A stretch of DNA of 64,000 nucleotides from DASQDN01 sp963844855. Its GTDB lineage: Bacteria > Acidobacteriota > Terriglobia > Bryobacterales > Bryobacteraceae. The stretch lies in contig CAWJQP010000076.1 in assembly GCA_963844855.1 (NCBI GenBank), positions 186,001-250,000 on the forward strand. The letters run 5' to 3'. The notes beneath the pieces are model-generated. The model worked only from the letters and a program-made list of their open reading frames with translations, made no database searches and was not told where the DNA came from. Of this stretch, positions 1 through 10,400 are shown piece by piece; position 1 is the first letter of the stretch, and every line of letters starts with the position of its first letter. The translations under genes were made by a program, and so were the position numbers.

Positions 1-36
1 AGGTGATCTGGGGTCAGCTCGAAGGACCGCACTAAT

Positions 37-80
37 CTTCCACTTCCGGACGGGACTAAAAGTCCCGGGCAGACTGGAAG
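37..80. other. Inverted repeat / hairpin at the window edge
   Basis: A perfect 7-bp stem (CGGGACT at 51-57, AGTCCCG at 61-67) with an AAA loop is enclosed by a second pairing, CTTCCA at 37-42 with TGGAAG at 75-80. No T-run follows on either strand, so it is not a textbook terminator. It lies about 80 bp before the aminotransferase start, so it may be a leader structure of that gene or the tail of a gene outside the window. Confidence 0.45.
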
Positions 81-157
81 TCCGCCCCACTTGGCGATCG
101 ATTCTAGAATAGTGTTGGGGCATTTTGAAGCCTCACATTTTCGATCGTTTCCAAATC

Positions 158-1505
158 ATGTCTCCGAAAACCGTAACTCAAATCGAAACCAAGTACAGAC
201 GCATCGTCACAGAGTTTCCTGTTCCCGAGTCGCTACCGCTGCTCGAACGATTGCGCCGCTACGAACCGCGCGCGATGCAAGGACAACCACCGGTCGTTTG
301 GGATCGGGCGGAAGGCTTTCAGGTTTGGGATCCTTACGGCAACTGCTGGATCGACTGGTCCTCAGGCGTTCTCATCACAAACGCAGGACACGGACGCACA
401 GAAATCATCGAAGCGATTAAGAAGCAAGCCGACTCGAAGCTGATTGCCAACTACTGCTTCCCGAGCGAGATCCGTGCCCAGTTGGTGGAGCGCCTGGCGA
501 CGATCATGCCCGAGCCGCTCAAGAAAGTGTTCCTACTCACCACGGGATCAGAAGCGGTGGAATGCGCCATCAAGCTCTGCCGAACACATGGAGTGAAAGT
601 CGGCGGCCGATCGAAGAATGTGATTGTGTCCTTCGACAAGTCCTTTCACGGCCGGACGCTCGGTTCGCAGCAGGCCGGTGGAATTCCTGCGCTGAAGGAA
701 TGGATCGTCAATATGGATAAGGGATTCGTGCAGGTCCCTTTCCCTGACGGATTCCGAACGCCGGACACCAGCTTCGATTTCTTCCAGAAAGCCGCTTCGG
801 GACGCCGGAGTTGAGGCGCCGCACGTGGCGGGAGTCATCCTCGAGACGTATCAGGGCGGCAGTGCTGCGTTTGCGCCGGTCGAATACATGAAGGCGCTCC
901 GCGCGTGGTGCAATGCGCATAAAGTTCTTCTGGTTTGCGATGAGGTGCAGGCAGGCTTCGGCGAACCGGCAAGCTCTGGGGCTTCGAGCACTACGACATC
1001 GTTCCTGATGTCACGACGTGGGGTAAGGGAATCTCCAGTTCCATGCCGCTTGCCGCGGTGATCGGTCGCGCCGACGTGATGGACTCTGCATCCTCCCGGC
1101 AGCATGACGTCCACTCATACAGGTAACCCGATTTGTTGCGCTGCAACGCTCGCTTCGATCGACATCATCTTGAATGAGAAGTTGTCGGAAAACTCGGCAG
1201 CGATGGGAGAGATCCTTCATTCGGAATTGCTCGCGATCCAAAGCAAATTCCGCCAGTTCGGGCGTGTCGATGGTAAGGGGCTCGTGGCCGGCGTAGCGTG
1301 CGTGAAGCCCGGAACGAAAGAACCGGATGTGCCGCTGGCTGCGCGCATTGTCGATAAATGCATTGAGAAGGGAGTGCTGATGTTCTCGCCGGTGGGCTTT
1401 GGCGGTGGCACGGTGAAGATTTGCCCGCCGCTGGTGATCAACGAAGAAGCGATGCGCGAAAGTCTGACGGTCTTCCGTGAAGCTGTTGGTGAGGCCGTGG
1501 CTTGA
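158..1505 (+). CDS. Class-III PLP aminotransferase (GABA/acetylornithine type), frameshifted
   Basis: A fold-type I, class-III aminotransferase, expected to move an amino group between an amine and a 2-oxo acid. The N-terminal part (158 to about 814) carries GSEAVECAIK and the SFHGRTLG segment. The DEVQAGFG motif follows near 940-965, then WGKG with the PLP lysine near 1020, and THTGNP from about 1108. These pieces lie in different frames, with breaks near 815, 960 and 1105. The span corresponds to about 449 codons, normal for the family, so the breaks look like single-base errors. ATG at 158 is preferred; a TTG at 125 is in frame. The stop overlaps the next start by 4 bp (TTGA), so the two genes are translationally coupled. 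The substrate cannot be read from sequence. Confidence 0.8.
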
Positions 1506-2677
1506 AGCCGCAGGTTCTCGTCGTTGGCGGCGGAATGATCACCCATGATCAGATCCTGCCATCTCTGTTGCATCTTCAAACGCTGAATGTCATCTCGCAA
1601 GTCAGCGTAGTCGCGTCCCGCAGCGCGACCATTCAGAAATTGCGGGAAGCCTTTCCTCAAGAAGACTTCGAGGCTCATCCACAATCGGGCTCCGAGCCAC
1701 AACCGCAGTTATATAAAGATCTCATCGCGAAGATGCCGACGGGAAACATTGTTATCATCGCGCTCCCGGATCAGTTGCATTACGAGGCGGTGATGACTGC
1801 TATTGAACGTGGCCAGCATGTTCTCTGCGTCAAGCCGCTTGTGCTCACCGTGCGGGAATCGATTGCCATCGAGGAAGCTGCGCGCAAGAAGAATCTTGTT
1901 GTAGGCATCGAGTATCACAAACGCTTTGACGACCGCAGCCTGATGGCTCGAAAGCGATATCGCGCTGGAATGTTTGGCGATTTCAAGCTCGGAACCGCGA
2001 GCTTGATGGAGAAGTGGTATTACCGCAACTCGAATTTCCAGAATTGGATGACTACCGAGAATTCGGACGCGTTTACTTACATCGGATGTCATTACATCGA
2101 TCTTGTGCACTTCATCACGGGTCTCCTTCCGGTGTCCGTGAGCGTTTACGGCGTTAAGGACAAGTTTCCGAATGGCGCGGAAGGGTATTTATGGACCGAT
2201 GCGCGAGTCATCTGGAATAACGGGGCCTGCCTGAACGTGCAGAATACGCTGAGCTATCCGGAAGACGGTCCGGGCAGTAACATGCAGCATCTATCGATGT
2301 ATTGTTCCGATGGCGATAAAGGCGCGATGATCCGGCACAACGACCAATACCGGGGAATCGAGTACTCCTACGTCCGCAAGCCTGATGCGCCCGGAGCCAC
2401 GATGTATCACGAGCCCAGTGCGGACTACTTTCAGATGATCGATCTCGCCCAAGGACGATTGACGCCCGTGGGTTATGGCTATCGATCAATTGATTTCATC
2501 GTTCGCCAGTGCATCGCATGCGAGCAGTCTCAGGACAAGCAGGCATTCCTGCGTCGCCTGGATGAAGACGGCATCGTCGCCACTCCAAGGAATAGCCGAT
2601 TTAACGAACAAGTCGTCGAGGCCGGCCGTGAATCGATCTTGAACGGCGGGCTGGAAGTAAAAATCGCAGCCAGTTAA
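1502..2677 (+). CDS. Gfo/Idh/MocA family NAD(P)-dependent oxidoreductase
   Basis: A 391-residue dehydrogenase of the glucose-fructose oxidoreductase/inositol dehydrogenase family. It has an N-terminal Rossmann motif (VVGGGMI, residues 7-13) and the conserved catalytic Lys-Pro at residues 111-112, here as CVKPL where the family usually has EKP. GIEYHKRF follows near 135-142. The C-terminal half fits the family's beta-sheet substrate domain. The start is TTG at 1502, inside the aminotransferase stop, so co-translation is likely. An aminotransferase plus Gfo/Idh pair is common in amino-sugar and amino-cyclitol metabolism; that role is inference only. No signal peptide is seen, so it is probably cytoplasmic. 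Confidence 0.85.
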   Translation: MKPQVLVVGGGMITHDQILPSLLHLQTLNVISQVSVVASRSATIQKLREAFPQEDFEAHPQSGSEPQPQLYKDLIAKMPTGNIVIIALPDQLHYEAVMTAIERGQHVLCVKPLVLTVRESIAIEEAARKKNLVVGIEYHKRFDDRSLMARKRYRAGMFGDFKLGTASLMEKWYYRNSNFQNWMTTENSDAFTYIGCHYIDLVHFITGLLPVSVSVYGVKDKFPNGAEGYLWTDARVIWNNGACLNVQNTLSYPEDGPGSNMQHLSMYCSDGDKGAMIRHNDQYRGIEYSYVRKPDAPGATMYHEPSADYFQMIDLAQGRLTPVGYGYRSIDFIVRQCIACEQSQDKQAFLRRLDEDGIVATPRNSRFNEQVVEAGRESILNGGLEVKIAAS

Positions 2678-3174
2678 GGATTCAACTCGGATTCACGCTC
2701 CGCTTCGGCGGCTGCTGCGGGTCCGGCGGCTTCGGCTTCGCGTAGAATTTCATGAGCGCGTTGCAGGTCCGCTTGCGCCACCTGCACCTGAAACCCGAAG
2801 TTGGGGAGCGTCGAGTCCCCTATCAATACGCACATAACGTCATTGGCTTCGAGCACGCCCTTGATGCTCATAGCTTCCATTTCGGCAGTGGCGCCCATAC
2901 CGGAAAATATCGTCGCCATGTCTAAGTCGTGCGAAGGATCTGCAATGAGCGGAGCATCGGCATCGAAGTCCAACAGAAGCGCCTCGGCCTGCGCTGCTTG
3001 AGAAGCCACTACTCGAACTTCGGCTGATCCTTTGACCACTCCCGCCTGATCGTCATTGAAGAGGTATGGAGTCAAACCGTTCGCGAGGAGATACCGGCTG
3101 GCTGCCACCGCGTCGTCATCGGAATCCGAGTCTCCCGACCGGTATACCGTCACGAGATCCACAGGGTCGCTCAT
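2674..3174 (-). CDS. Tandem DUF2007-like protein
   Basis: A 166-residue acidic soluble protein. It begins with the pattern LVTVYRSGD...A..YLLANGL typical of DUF2007 ('putative signal transducing protein') domains. A second, degenerate copy appears in the C-terminal half (about 90-150: EAMSIKGVLEAND...), so it looks like two DUF2007 units. An Ala/Glu-rich tail (about 145-163) follows. Its 3' end overlaps the convergent oxidoreductase gene by 4 bp. No catalytic motif is visible and the function is unknown. Confidence 0.65.
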   Translation of the reverse strand: MSDPVDLVTVYRSGDSDSDDDAVAASRYLLANGLTPYLFNDDQAGVVKGSAEVRVVASQAAQAEALLLDFDADAPLIADPSHDLDMATIFSGMGATAEMEAMSIKGVLEANDVMCVLIGDSTLPNFGFQVQVAQADLQRAHEILREAEAAGPAAAAEAERESELNP

Positions 3175-3203
3175 GCCTATGAGAATAACCCATGGTCAGA
3201 AAC

Positions 3204-6200
3204 TCAGAAAAGGATCTTCAACGCTAGTTGGACCTGACGCCGTGAATTGTCCTTCGCTGCAACGACCCCGAAACTGCCCACGTTCGTCACATCCACGCCC
3301 GGCGTATTCCAGATAGGTGTGTTGGTCGCGTTGAACGCTTCCGCGCGGAACTCTACGGTCGTCCGCTCGGTAGCCCGGAAGCGCTTAAAGATGGACGCGT
3401 CCAGATTGTTCTGCGATGGCGAGCGCAGGTCGGGCGACGTTCTCGATGTGTTGCCGAACGTGAAGTTCGGCGCCTGCGAGAAGACGGAAGTATCGAAGTA
3501 CTTCTCCATCGTCGGGTCGTCGAGCTTTCCGCTCTGACCGTTGTTATTTGGCCGCTGGCCCGGCGAACCGAGGTTGGTGTTGTTGCCGCCGTTGCTGATC
3601 TTGAGGGGCATGCCTGTCTGGAAGCTCGCGATGCCATTCAATTGCCAGCCGCCGATCACGAAGTCGAGAGCTCGCGGGATGCTAGCAAGGTGCGCCTTGC
3701 TTCGGCCGACAGGAATCTCATAGTTACCGCTGATCACCAGACGTCTTGAAACATCCTGGCTTGAGATAGAACGTTCTGCGGCGCGATTGTAGAAGTCCTG
3801 CTTCTGTCCGGCCTCGCCGAGGAAGGTTACAGTCTGCGAAGCGTCATCGATCAGCTTGCCGCCAGTGAAGCTCACGAGCAGGTTCAAGCCATCTGAGAAT
3901 CGCTTCTCCGCCCGCAGGGTGAAGCGAGTGATAAATCGAATTGGCTTGAGGTTTTCGAAACGCGTTCACCGACGTGTACTGAGGAAATGGACGCAGCGTT
4001 TGCGAGTAGGGAATCGTTCGCTGCGATAGCGTGGAGGTCGGGTTCGTGATTACTCCGAAGAACGGATTCGCAACCTGGTTCGTGCCGAGCAGTTGATTGC
4101 CAAGCGCGAAGTACGAGGCGGGAAACTGGTTGAAAGTCATGCTGCTCTCGCCGTCGATCAGGTGGTTGCCTTTGCTGCCCAAATAGCCTACTTCGATCAG
4201 AAACCCTTCGCCGAATTCCTGCTGAATGTTTGCATTCCATTGCTGGATGACAGGGTTTCGATAGTCATTGAAGAAGCTGGCGCCGATACCAAGTCCAAGA
4301 TTTGTATTGGCTCCGCTGAATGGCCCGTCGACTGCGCCGAGCGGGAAGTTGAAGCCGTTGGGATACGGGTTATTCAGGGTATGCTTCAATCGTTCTGCCG
4401 CCGTCGTTTGAGACGATCATGTTCGTCGAACCAGTAAATCCCTCGGTTCCTGAACTTCCCGACGTACCGGCCGCCTGCATTACGGAGCCGGAATACATCA
4501 GCGCGTATGCGCCGCGAAATACGGATTTTCTGAGTGAACTGGTAGGCGAAGCCGAAGCGCGGACCCCAGTTGTTGAGATCGGTTGGGGTCTGGCGGCGAT
4601 TGTCCGGAGTGGCGAAGCGCATCACACCTTGAGGTTCTCGTAGCCGGGAACGCGGCCCGCGATGGGAGAAGGCGCGTCGATATCGAAGTAGCTGAGGCGG
4701 TTGTATCGCTCTGTGCGCGGAACATCGACGTCATAGCGAAGCCCATGTTCAGAGTCAGCTTTTGCGATACCTTCCAGTCGTCCTGAACATAGAATCCGAA
4801 GTACTCGCTCGCCGATGCTGTCGCATAGGTGTGCTCCATGTTGCCGTTGTTCGCGATTCCAAGCAGGAACGAAGCGAAACCATTTCCCTGCGTTTGCGAA
4901 GCGGCCGCGCCGATCACTCGCTGGGTGTAGCCCGGTTGAAGCTATAAGACCCGGACGGCTGGCCATGCTGCCGGAAGTTCATGAACAGCTTACGGAACTC
5001 GCCGCCGAACTTGACGGTGTGACGGGAGAAGACCTTCGTCACGTCCGGCCGGATGATGTGCGAGTACGGCACCATGTTCAAGGTCGATGAAGGTTGCCTG
5101 CCCGAGCTTCGAGAGATTTGTGTTCCCGGCGAACTGAATGTCAGGGAACTCCAGGTTCTGTTGCGACGCAGCAGCCTGGACGGCTTGCGGAAACCCCAAG
5201 AGTGGTGAGATCGATACCCTGGGAAATCGGGGTGGAAAGGATCACCTGCCGGGCGAAGCCGTAGTTGACGTTCAGAATGGTCGTTGGGCTGAACGTGTAC
5301 ACTCCGTTCACCGAGACGTTGTACGTCTGTGTGGTGTTGGAAGCCGTTGCCGCCAACGGCGTTCGCGATGTTCCCGAAGCGCGTTGAACGGGCTGCTCGA
5401 GCTGATTGAGATACGAGCCGCGTCCGTACATGCGGAACTTATCGGAGAAGTTGTGATCGATGCGGGAATCGAACTTGTCTTCTTCGCTCGGGGATTTGCC
5501 CGAAGCAAAGAAGTTGTTCTGATTCGTGAACTGATTTACCGGGCGAGCGTTGGGCTGCGGGAAGTATTGCAGGAGATTCCGCGCAACCGGATCAAACCGC
5601 TCGATTGGAATCCTGTTACCGGCGAAAGGCTGGCGCACATAAACAGCGCTCGCCGTATCGCAGGCAGATTCGCAGGAGACGTGAGCGGGGTCGTAGATGG
5701 TGATGAGCTGCGCCGTTGCCGTTTCTGAGATCGGAGAAGTCGCCTCCGCTGCCATGCCTCGAGCGGAACGGTCGCCGTACCTGTCGCGGCGTTGCGAGTG
5801 CGTGTGCTTTGCTCGGCGAAAAAGAAGAAAGTGCGATTCTTGCCGTCGTAAAGCTTGGGGATGGAGATCGGACCGCCGATCGTGCCGCCAAACTGATTTC
5901 GCTGAAAGGCAGCTCGGGGCGAATTGTTGCGGTTGTTGGCCCAGGTATTCGCGTCGAGCTTGCTGTTGCGAAGGAACTCGAATAGCGAACCGTGGAACTC
6001 GTTCGTGCCGGACCGTGTCGCGACGTTGATGACGCCGCCGCCCGTCCGGCCATACTCGGCTGCGAGCGCGTTCGTGATTACATTGAACTCGGCGATGCTG
6101 TCGACGATCGGCGTATAGCCGGTCTGGTTAATGCTGACGTTGTTCTCCGGGAGGATGACCGATGTGCCGTCGATAGTGATCTCGCTGGATGCAGTTGCGT

Positions 6201-6728
6201 CCGCCGCTGATCCACGGGGTTGATCCGCTGTTATTGCTGGGTGGAATCACTCCCGGAGTCAGGTTTGCCAGTAGGAAGGGATTGCGGCCGTTCAACGGCA
6301 AGTCGAGAATCGCCTTGCCCTGAATGACCGTGGCCACGCTTGAAGTCGAGGTTGAAAGCTGCACGGCGTTCGCACTGACTTCCACCGTGGTCGCAACGTT
6401 GCCGACCTTCATCGGAATCTCCAGGGCGACGGTCTGCTGGACGTTGAGCCGGACGCCGGTTGTCACGTACTTGTCAAAGCCTGCCTTCTCGACTGTAACG
6501 GTGTACTCCCCGGGGAGAACATAGGGTTGTACGAAGTTGCCGTCCGAACTGGTCTCGACAAACCTGTTGTACACCGGTCGCCTGATTCTGAATGGTGATC
6601 TTAGCGTTCGGAATGATGGAGCCGGTTCCATCCGTTACCCGGCCTTGAATCGTGCCGGTTGTTGTCTGGGCGAAGATCGAACTCGGTAGCGCAAGCAAGG
6701 CGCTCATGAGGATGAGAGATCGGAACAT
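3204..6728 (-). pseudogene. Oar-type TonB-dependent receptor, broken by about ten frameshifts
   Basis: Signal peptide (MFRSLILMSALLALPSSIFAQ, written here as residues 1-20 plus Gln) and a CarboxypepD_reg segment (GTIQGRVTDGTG) start at 6728. The plug region with DLPLNGRNP lies near 6290, and beta-barrel segments run through to an FRAEAFNATN-type C-terminus ending in Phe at 3207. The total span is 1175 codons, the normal length for acidobacterial Oar-like receptors, but the frame changes about ten times (for example near 6570, 6195, 5200, 4930, 4740, 4625, 4530, 4390 and 3890). An AAGGGG ribosome site precedes the ATG. The break density is well above the rest of the window, so this could be a true pseudogene or a badly sequenced gene. 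The intact paralogue at 7500-11036 is next door. Confidence 0.7.
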
Positions 6729-7499
6729 GGTACCCCTTCATTTGCGAGTCTTGTCGCCCTATGCTGCGAGGCATTCGGCGACATACTCTATTGACACGAC
6801 TCTATCGCGATCGCGTTTTTAGCTCAACGGGTTACACGGTGATTCACGTTGTATGACCAATTCGAACCATTTAGCTGGCGCTTGCACTGCGATACCGGCA
6901 GGGAGGAAATGACTCAGTTGCTGAAAGACTTCAGATCATTCCTCGAGAGTCGTGCCTTTCATGGCAGTAAGCGAGATCGCCACAGTCCGACCTTGGCGAA
7001 GGCACGATCGTTCGAGTCGGAGCCCGCGAGGTTCGTAAGCACTTGGCGCAGTTTTATGTCCTGCCTGAGGCTGCCGCCTGCAAAGTTCGTGTTGACCTTC
7101 CTCCAGGGTCATACGCGCGAGTTCCGCTATGCCCGCGGCGAAGCGAGATCAGGCGGCACCGATTGTTGTCGCTGAGCAGAGCGGCCCACAGCGCATGCGT
7201 TTCAGCCAGGCGAGAGGACGAATGGAGGCAAGTCGTTTCCGTTAAAGATCACCGAGATGAACGCGCAGATCCATCAAAGCGTGACAGACAGTGTTCGGCA
7301 AACTGCCCAGACATCATGGGGTCCCCCGCGAGAGGCCGAGCGAGGCGTTGCACGGCATGTTGACCGCCAATGAAAGGATCGTTACACCCAGCCACTGAGG
7401 GCGTCTCAAATAGTCACCGTGAGAAACCGGGTTATTCGCTTTTTGTTTGACACACAAACGCTTTATGTCCTATCAATAAGGCAATTGGAGGGCGTTGCG
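6729..7499. other. About 770 bp without a recognisable gene
   Basis: The region lies between divergent Oar-like receptor genes. It holds a 10-bp palindrome CGCGATCGCG at 6806-6815 and a TTGACA hexamer at 6791-6796. No reading frame on either strand gives a protein I recognise; the open stretches of about 108 codons (6849-7175, 7043-7363) have no family-like motifs. Given the indels elsewhere, a small broken gene here cannot be excluded. Promoters for both receptors should lie at its ends. Confidence 0.5.
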
Positions 7500-10400
7500 A
7501 TGAGCATTCGTGTATGCGGTCTCTCCCTTTTCCTGCTGACTGTCACATCCCTATTTGCACAAGGCGATCGGGCAGCTTTCGACGGTTCCATTACAGACGT
7601 CACTGGCTCGGCCGTTCCGAACGCCACTGTTGTTGCCTTAGAGACACAAACGGGTGTTGAGACAAAGACAACTACGACTGAAGCCGGCGTGTATCGCATG
7701 CCTTACATTCCGCTTGGCACGTACAAGATCAGTGTCAGCGCTGCTGGCTTCAAAACTGCCGTTGCCGAGAACGTGCAACTCCGCGTCGGTCAGACACTCA
7801 CAGTCAATTTCAAACTGGAGTTGGGCCAAGTCACCGAGAACATCACGGTTACTGCTGAGACGCCTCTGCTCGAAACGGGAACGGCCGAGATCGGACGCTA
7901 TGTGACCGAAAAAGAATTCGACACATGGCCCGTCATCGTGGGTGATGGACGCAGGCAGATTCAATCATTCATCTTCCGTAGCCTGCCGGGTACTGTCGGC
8001 GGTGAGTTTCAAGGATCGATTAACGGCGGACAGCAATACTCGCACGAAATTCTGATTGAAGGAATGTCGCTAGGCCGATTCGATTTGCAAGGCGGTAGCA
8101 ACAACGAGATGAGCCCGAGCGCGGAAGCCGTCAGCGAATTCAAGATGCATACTGGCGCCATCGGCGCGCAGTATGGCGGAGGTCAGACGGCCGTTGCGAA
8201 TTTCGCCATACGGTCCGGCACGAACGATTTCCACGGAACCGCCTACGACTATATACAGAACGACGTACTGCGGGCGAATAGCTTTACCAACAATGCGCGC
8301 GGCATCAAACGTCCACCCTTCAAGCTGAATAACTACGGCGCCTCGGCCGGAGGGCCGATCTACATTCCAAAGCTCTATAACGGTCGCAACCGCAGCTTCT
8401 TCTTCGTCAGTTATGAAGCGACGCGCCAGAGAGACTTCAACTCAACTGCTTCCGGTACTCTTCCGACAAGAGAGTTCAAAGCCGGCGACTTCTCGCGTCT
8501 GCTGAACCCCGCGTATACCGGTGACGTTCGCTCAGGAACGGTCGTTGGAACGGACCCGCTTGGGCGTGAGATTCGCTTCGGTCAGATCTTCGATCCCGGT
8601 AGTACGCGCACGGTCGGGGGCCAAATCGTTCGCGATCCATTCGTTGGCAACATCATTCCGCAGAACAGATTCTCGACGGTCTCTCGCAACATTCTAGGCG
8701 TCGGAATAACCGATCCGGTCACGGATACGTTATTCAACAACATCCCTGTTTTGTCGGCTTGTTGTCCCGTGTTCGATGAAAAGATGTTGACGATCAAAGG
8801 CGACCATCAGATCTCGGGCGCTCAGCGCCTTTCCGTCTACTACAGCATGAATGACCGCAAGCGAAACAATTCGCCTGGCCGTCGCTGGGGAGCGCCTCCG
8901 GGCCTTCCCACAGGTGTGTATCAATTGCAGAACACACCAGGAAAGATGGCTCGCGTATCTCATGATTGGACACTGACGCCAAGCATCTTGAATCATTTCG
9001 CGGTTGGCTATAACAGGTTCGGGAATTTCAATGAGAGCGTGTTTGTCGATGAGGATTGGGCAGGTCAGATTGGTTTGCAAAACACGGCTTCGACGACGTT
9101 TCCGGCCTTAGTATTTACTGGTCAGCAGATACTAGGTGGAAACATCGGAGCTGATAACGGTAGCGGCACGGGTCGCCTTGGATCGGAAAACCGAGGTTTC
9201 AGCTTCAATGGAAGCACGATCTTTCAGGACGACATGACCATTGTTCGGGGAAAACACAATTTTCGAGTTGGCTTTGAGCAGCGCTTCTACTACTACAACA
9301 ACAACAACAAATCCGGCACGGGACGTTTCGACTTTAACTCACTGCAGACACAATTGCCCGGCTTTAACGACAGCACCGGCCACGCGTTTGCGAGCTTCCT
9401 CCTGGGCGAAGTGGCAAGCACCAGTCGAGCCATCGCTCTGACGAATCCTGGTCACCGTACGCGACACACTGCCGTTTACTTCGCCGACGACTGGAAGGTA
9501 AATGACAAGCTGACGCTCAACATCGGCCTGCGTTGGGAAATCGTGGGCGGCATTTACGAGGTCGCCGGCCGCATGTCGAACTTGGATCCGGACATGTCGA
9601 ATCCGGCCGCAGGCGGTCGTCCCGGCGCCTTGGTGTTCGCAGAGGACTTCGATCGCAAAGGTTTCCAGAACCGGAACTGGTTACAACTGGGCCCCCGGTT
9701 CGGTTTCGCCTATGCGGTATCGAACAAGATCGTTGCGCGTGGCGGTTACAGCATCAACAACATGCCGCCAGTTGCCAATTTTTCACTTCCATCGACTTTG
9801 GGCTACAACGGCGATATTTCTCGAACGACAGCGAACACGGCTCTGCCGTATCCGCAGGCGGCCGTTTTCAACTTGGATCAGCCCTATCCTAATTTCGTGG
9901 GCACCCTCCCCAACAAGGATCCGGGATTGGCCAACGGACTGGGTCTGACTTATGTGGCGCCGGATTCGAATCGCCTTGGATATCAACAGAACTATAGCTT
10001 CGGTTTGCAGTTTCAGATCCCGGCTGACTTCGTTCTGGAGACCAGCTTCATCGGCAACAAGGGCACCAGGCTTGTATCTCGCGGTCTCGATCGCATGAAC
10101 CAGCTTCCAGTTGAAGCGCTCCGCCTCGGCGATGCCTTGATTCAGCCTTTGTCCAGCAATCCGGGTCTTGCGCCTCTGCCATACGCCGGTTTCACGGGAA
10201 CTCTTGCACAAGCGATGCGCAGATTTCCGCAGTATCAGGATGTTTCGCAGTACCTGCCCAACTTTGGGCAATCCTGGTACAACTCCCTGCAGATTACGGC
10301 AACCAGACACTTCAAAGACGGGCTATCGATCCTGGCGGCTTATACATTCTCGAAGGCAATCACGGACGTGGAAAGCCCGATCGATTCCTATGCTGCCCAG

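Noticed and set aside
9285..9315. Trinucleotide run encoding Tyr and Asn repeats in the intact receptor
   Set aside because: Short CTA/CAA microsatellite in a beta-barrel loop; in frame, no sign of phase variation.
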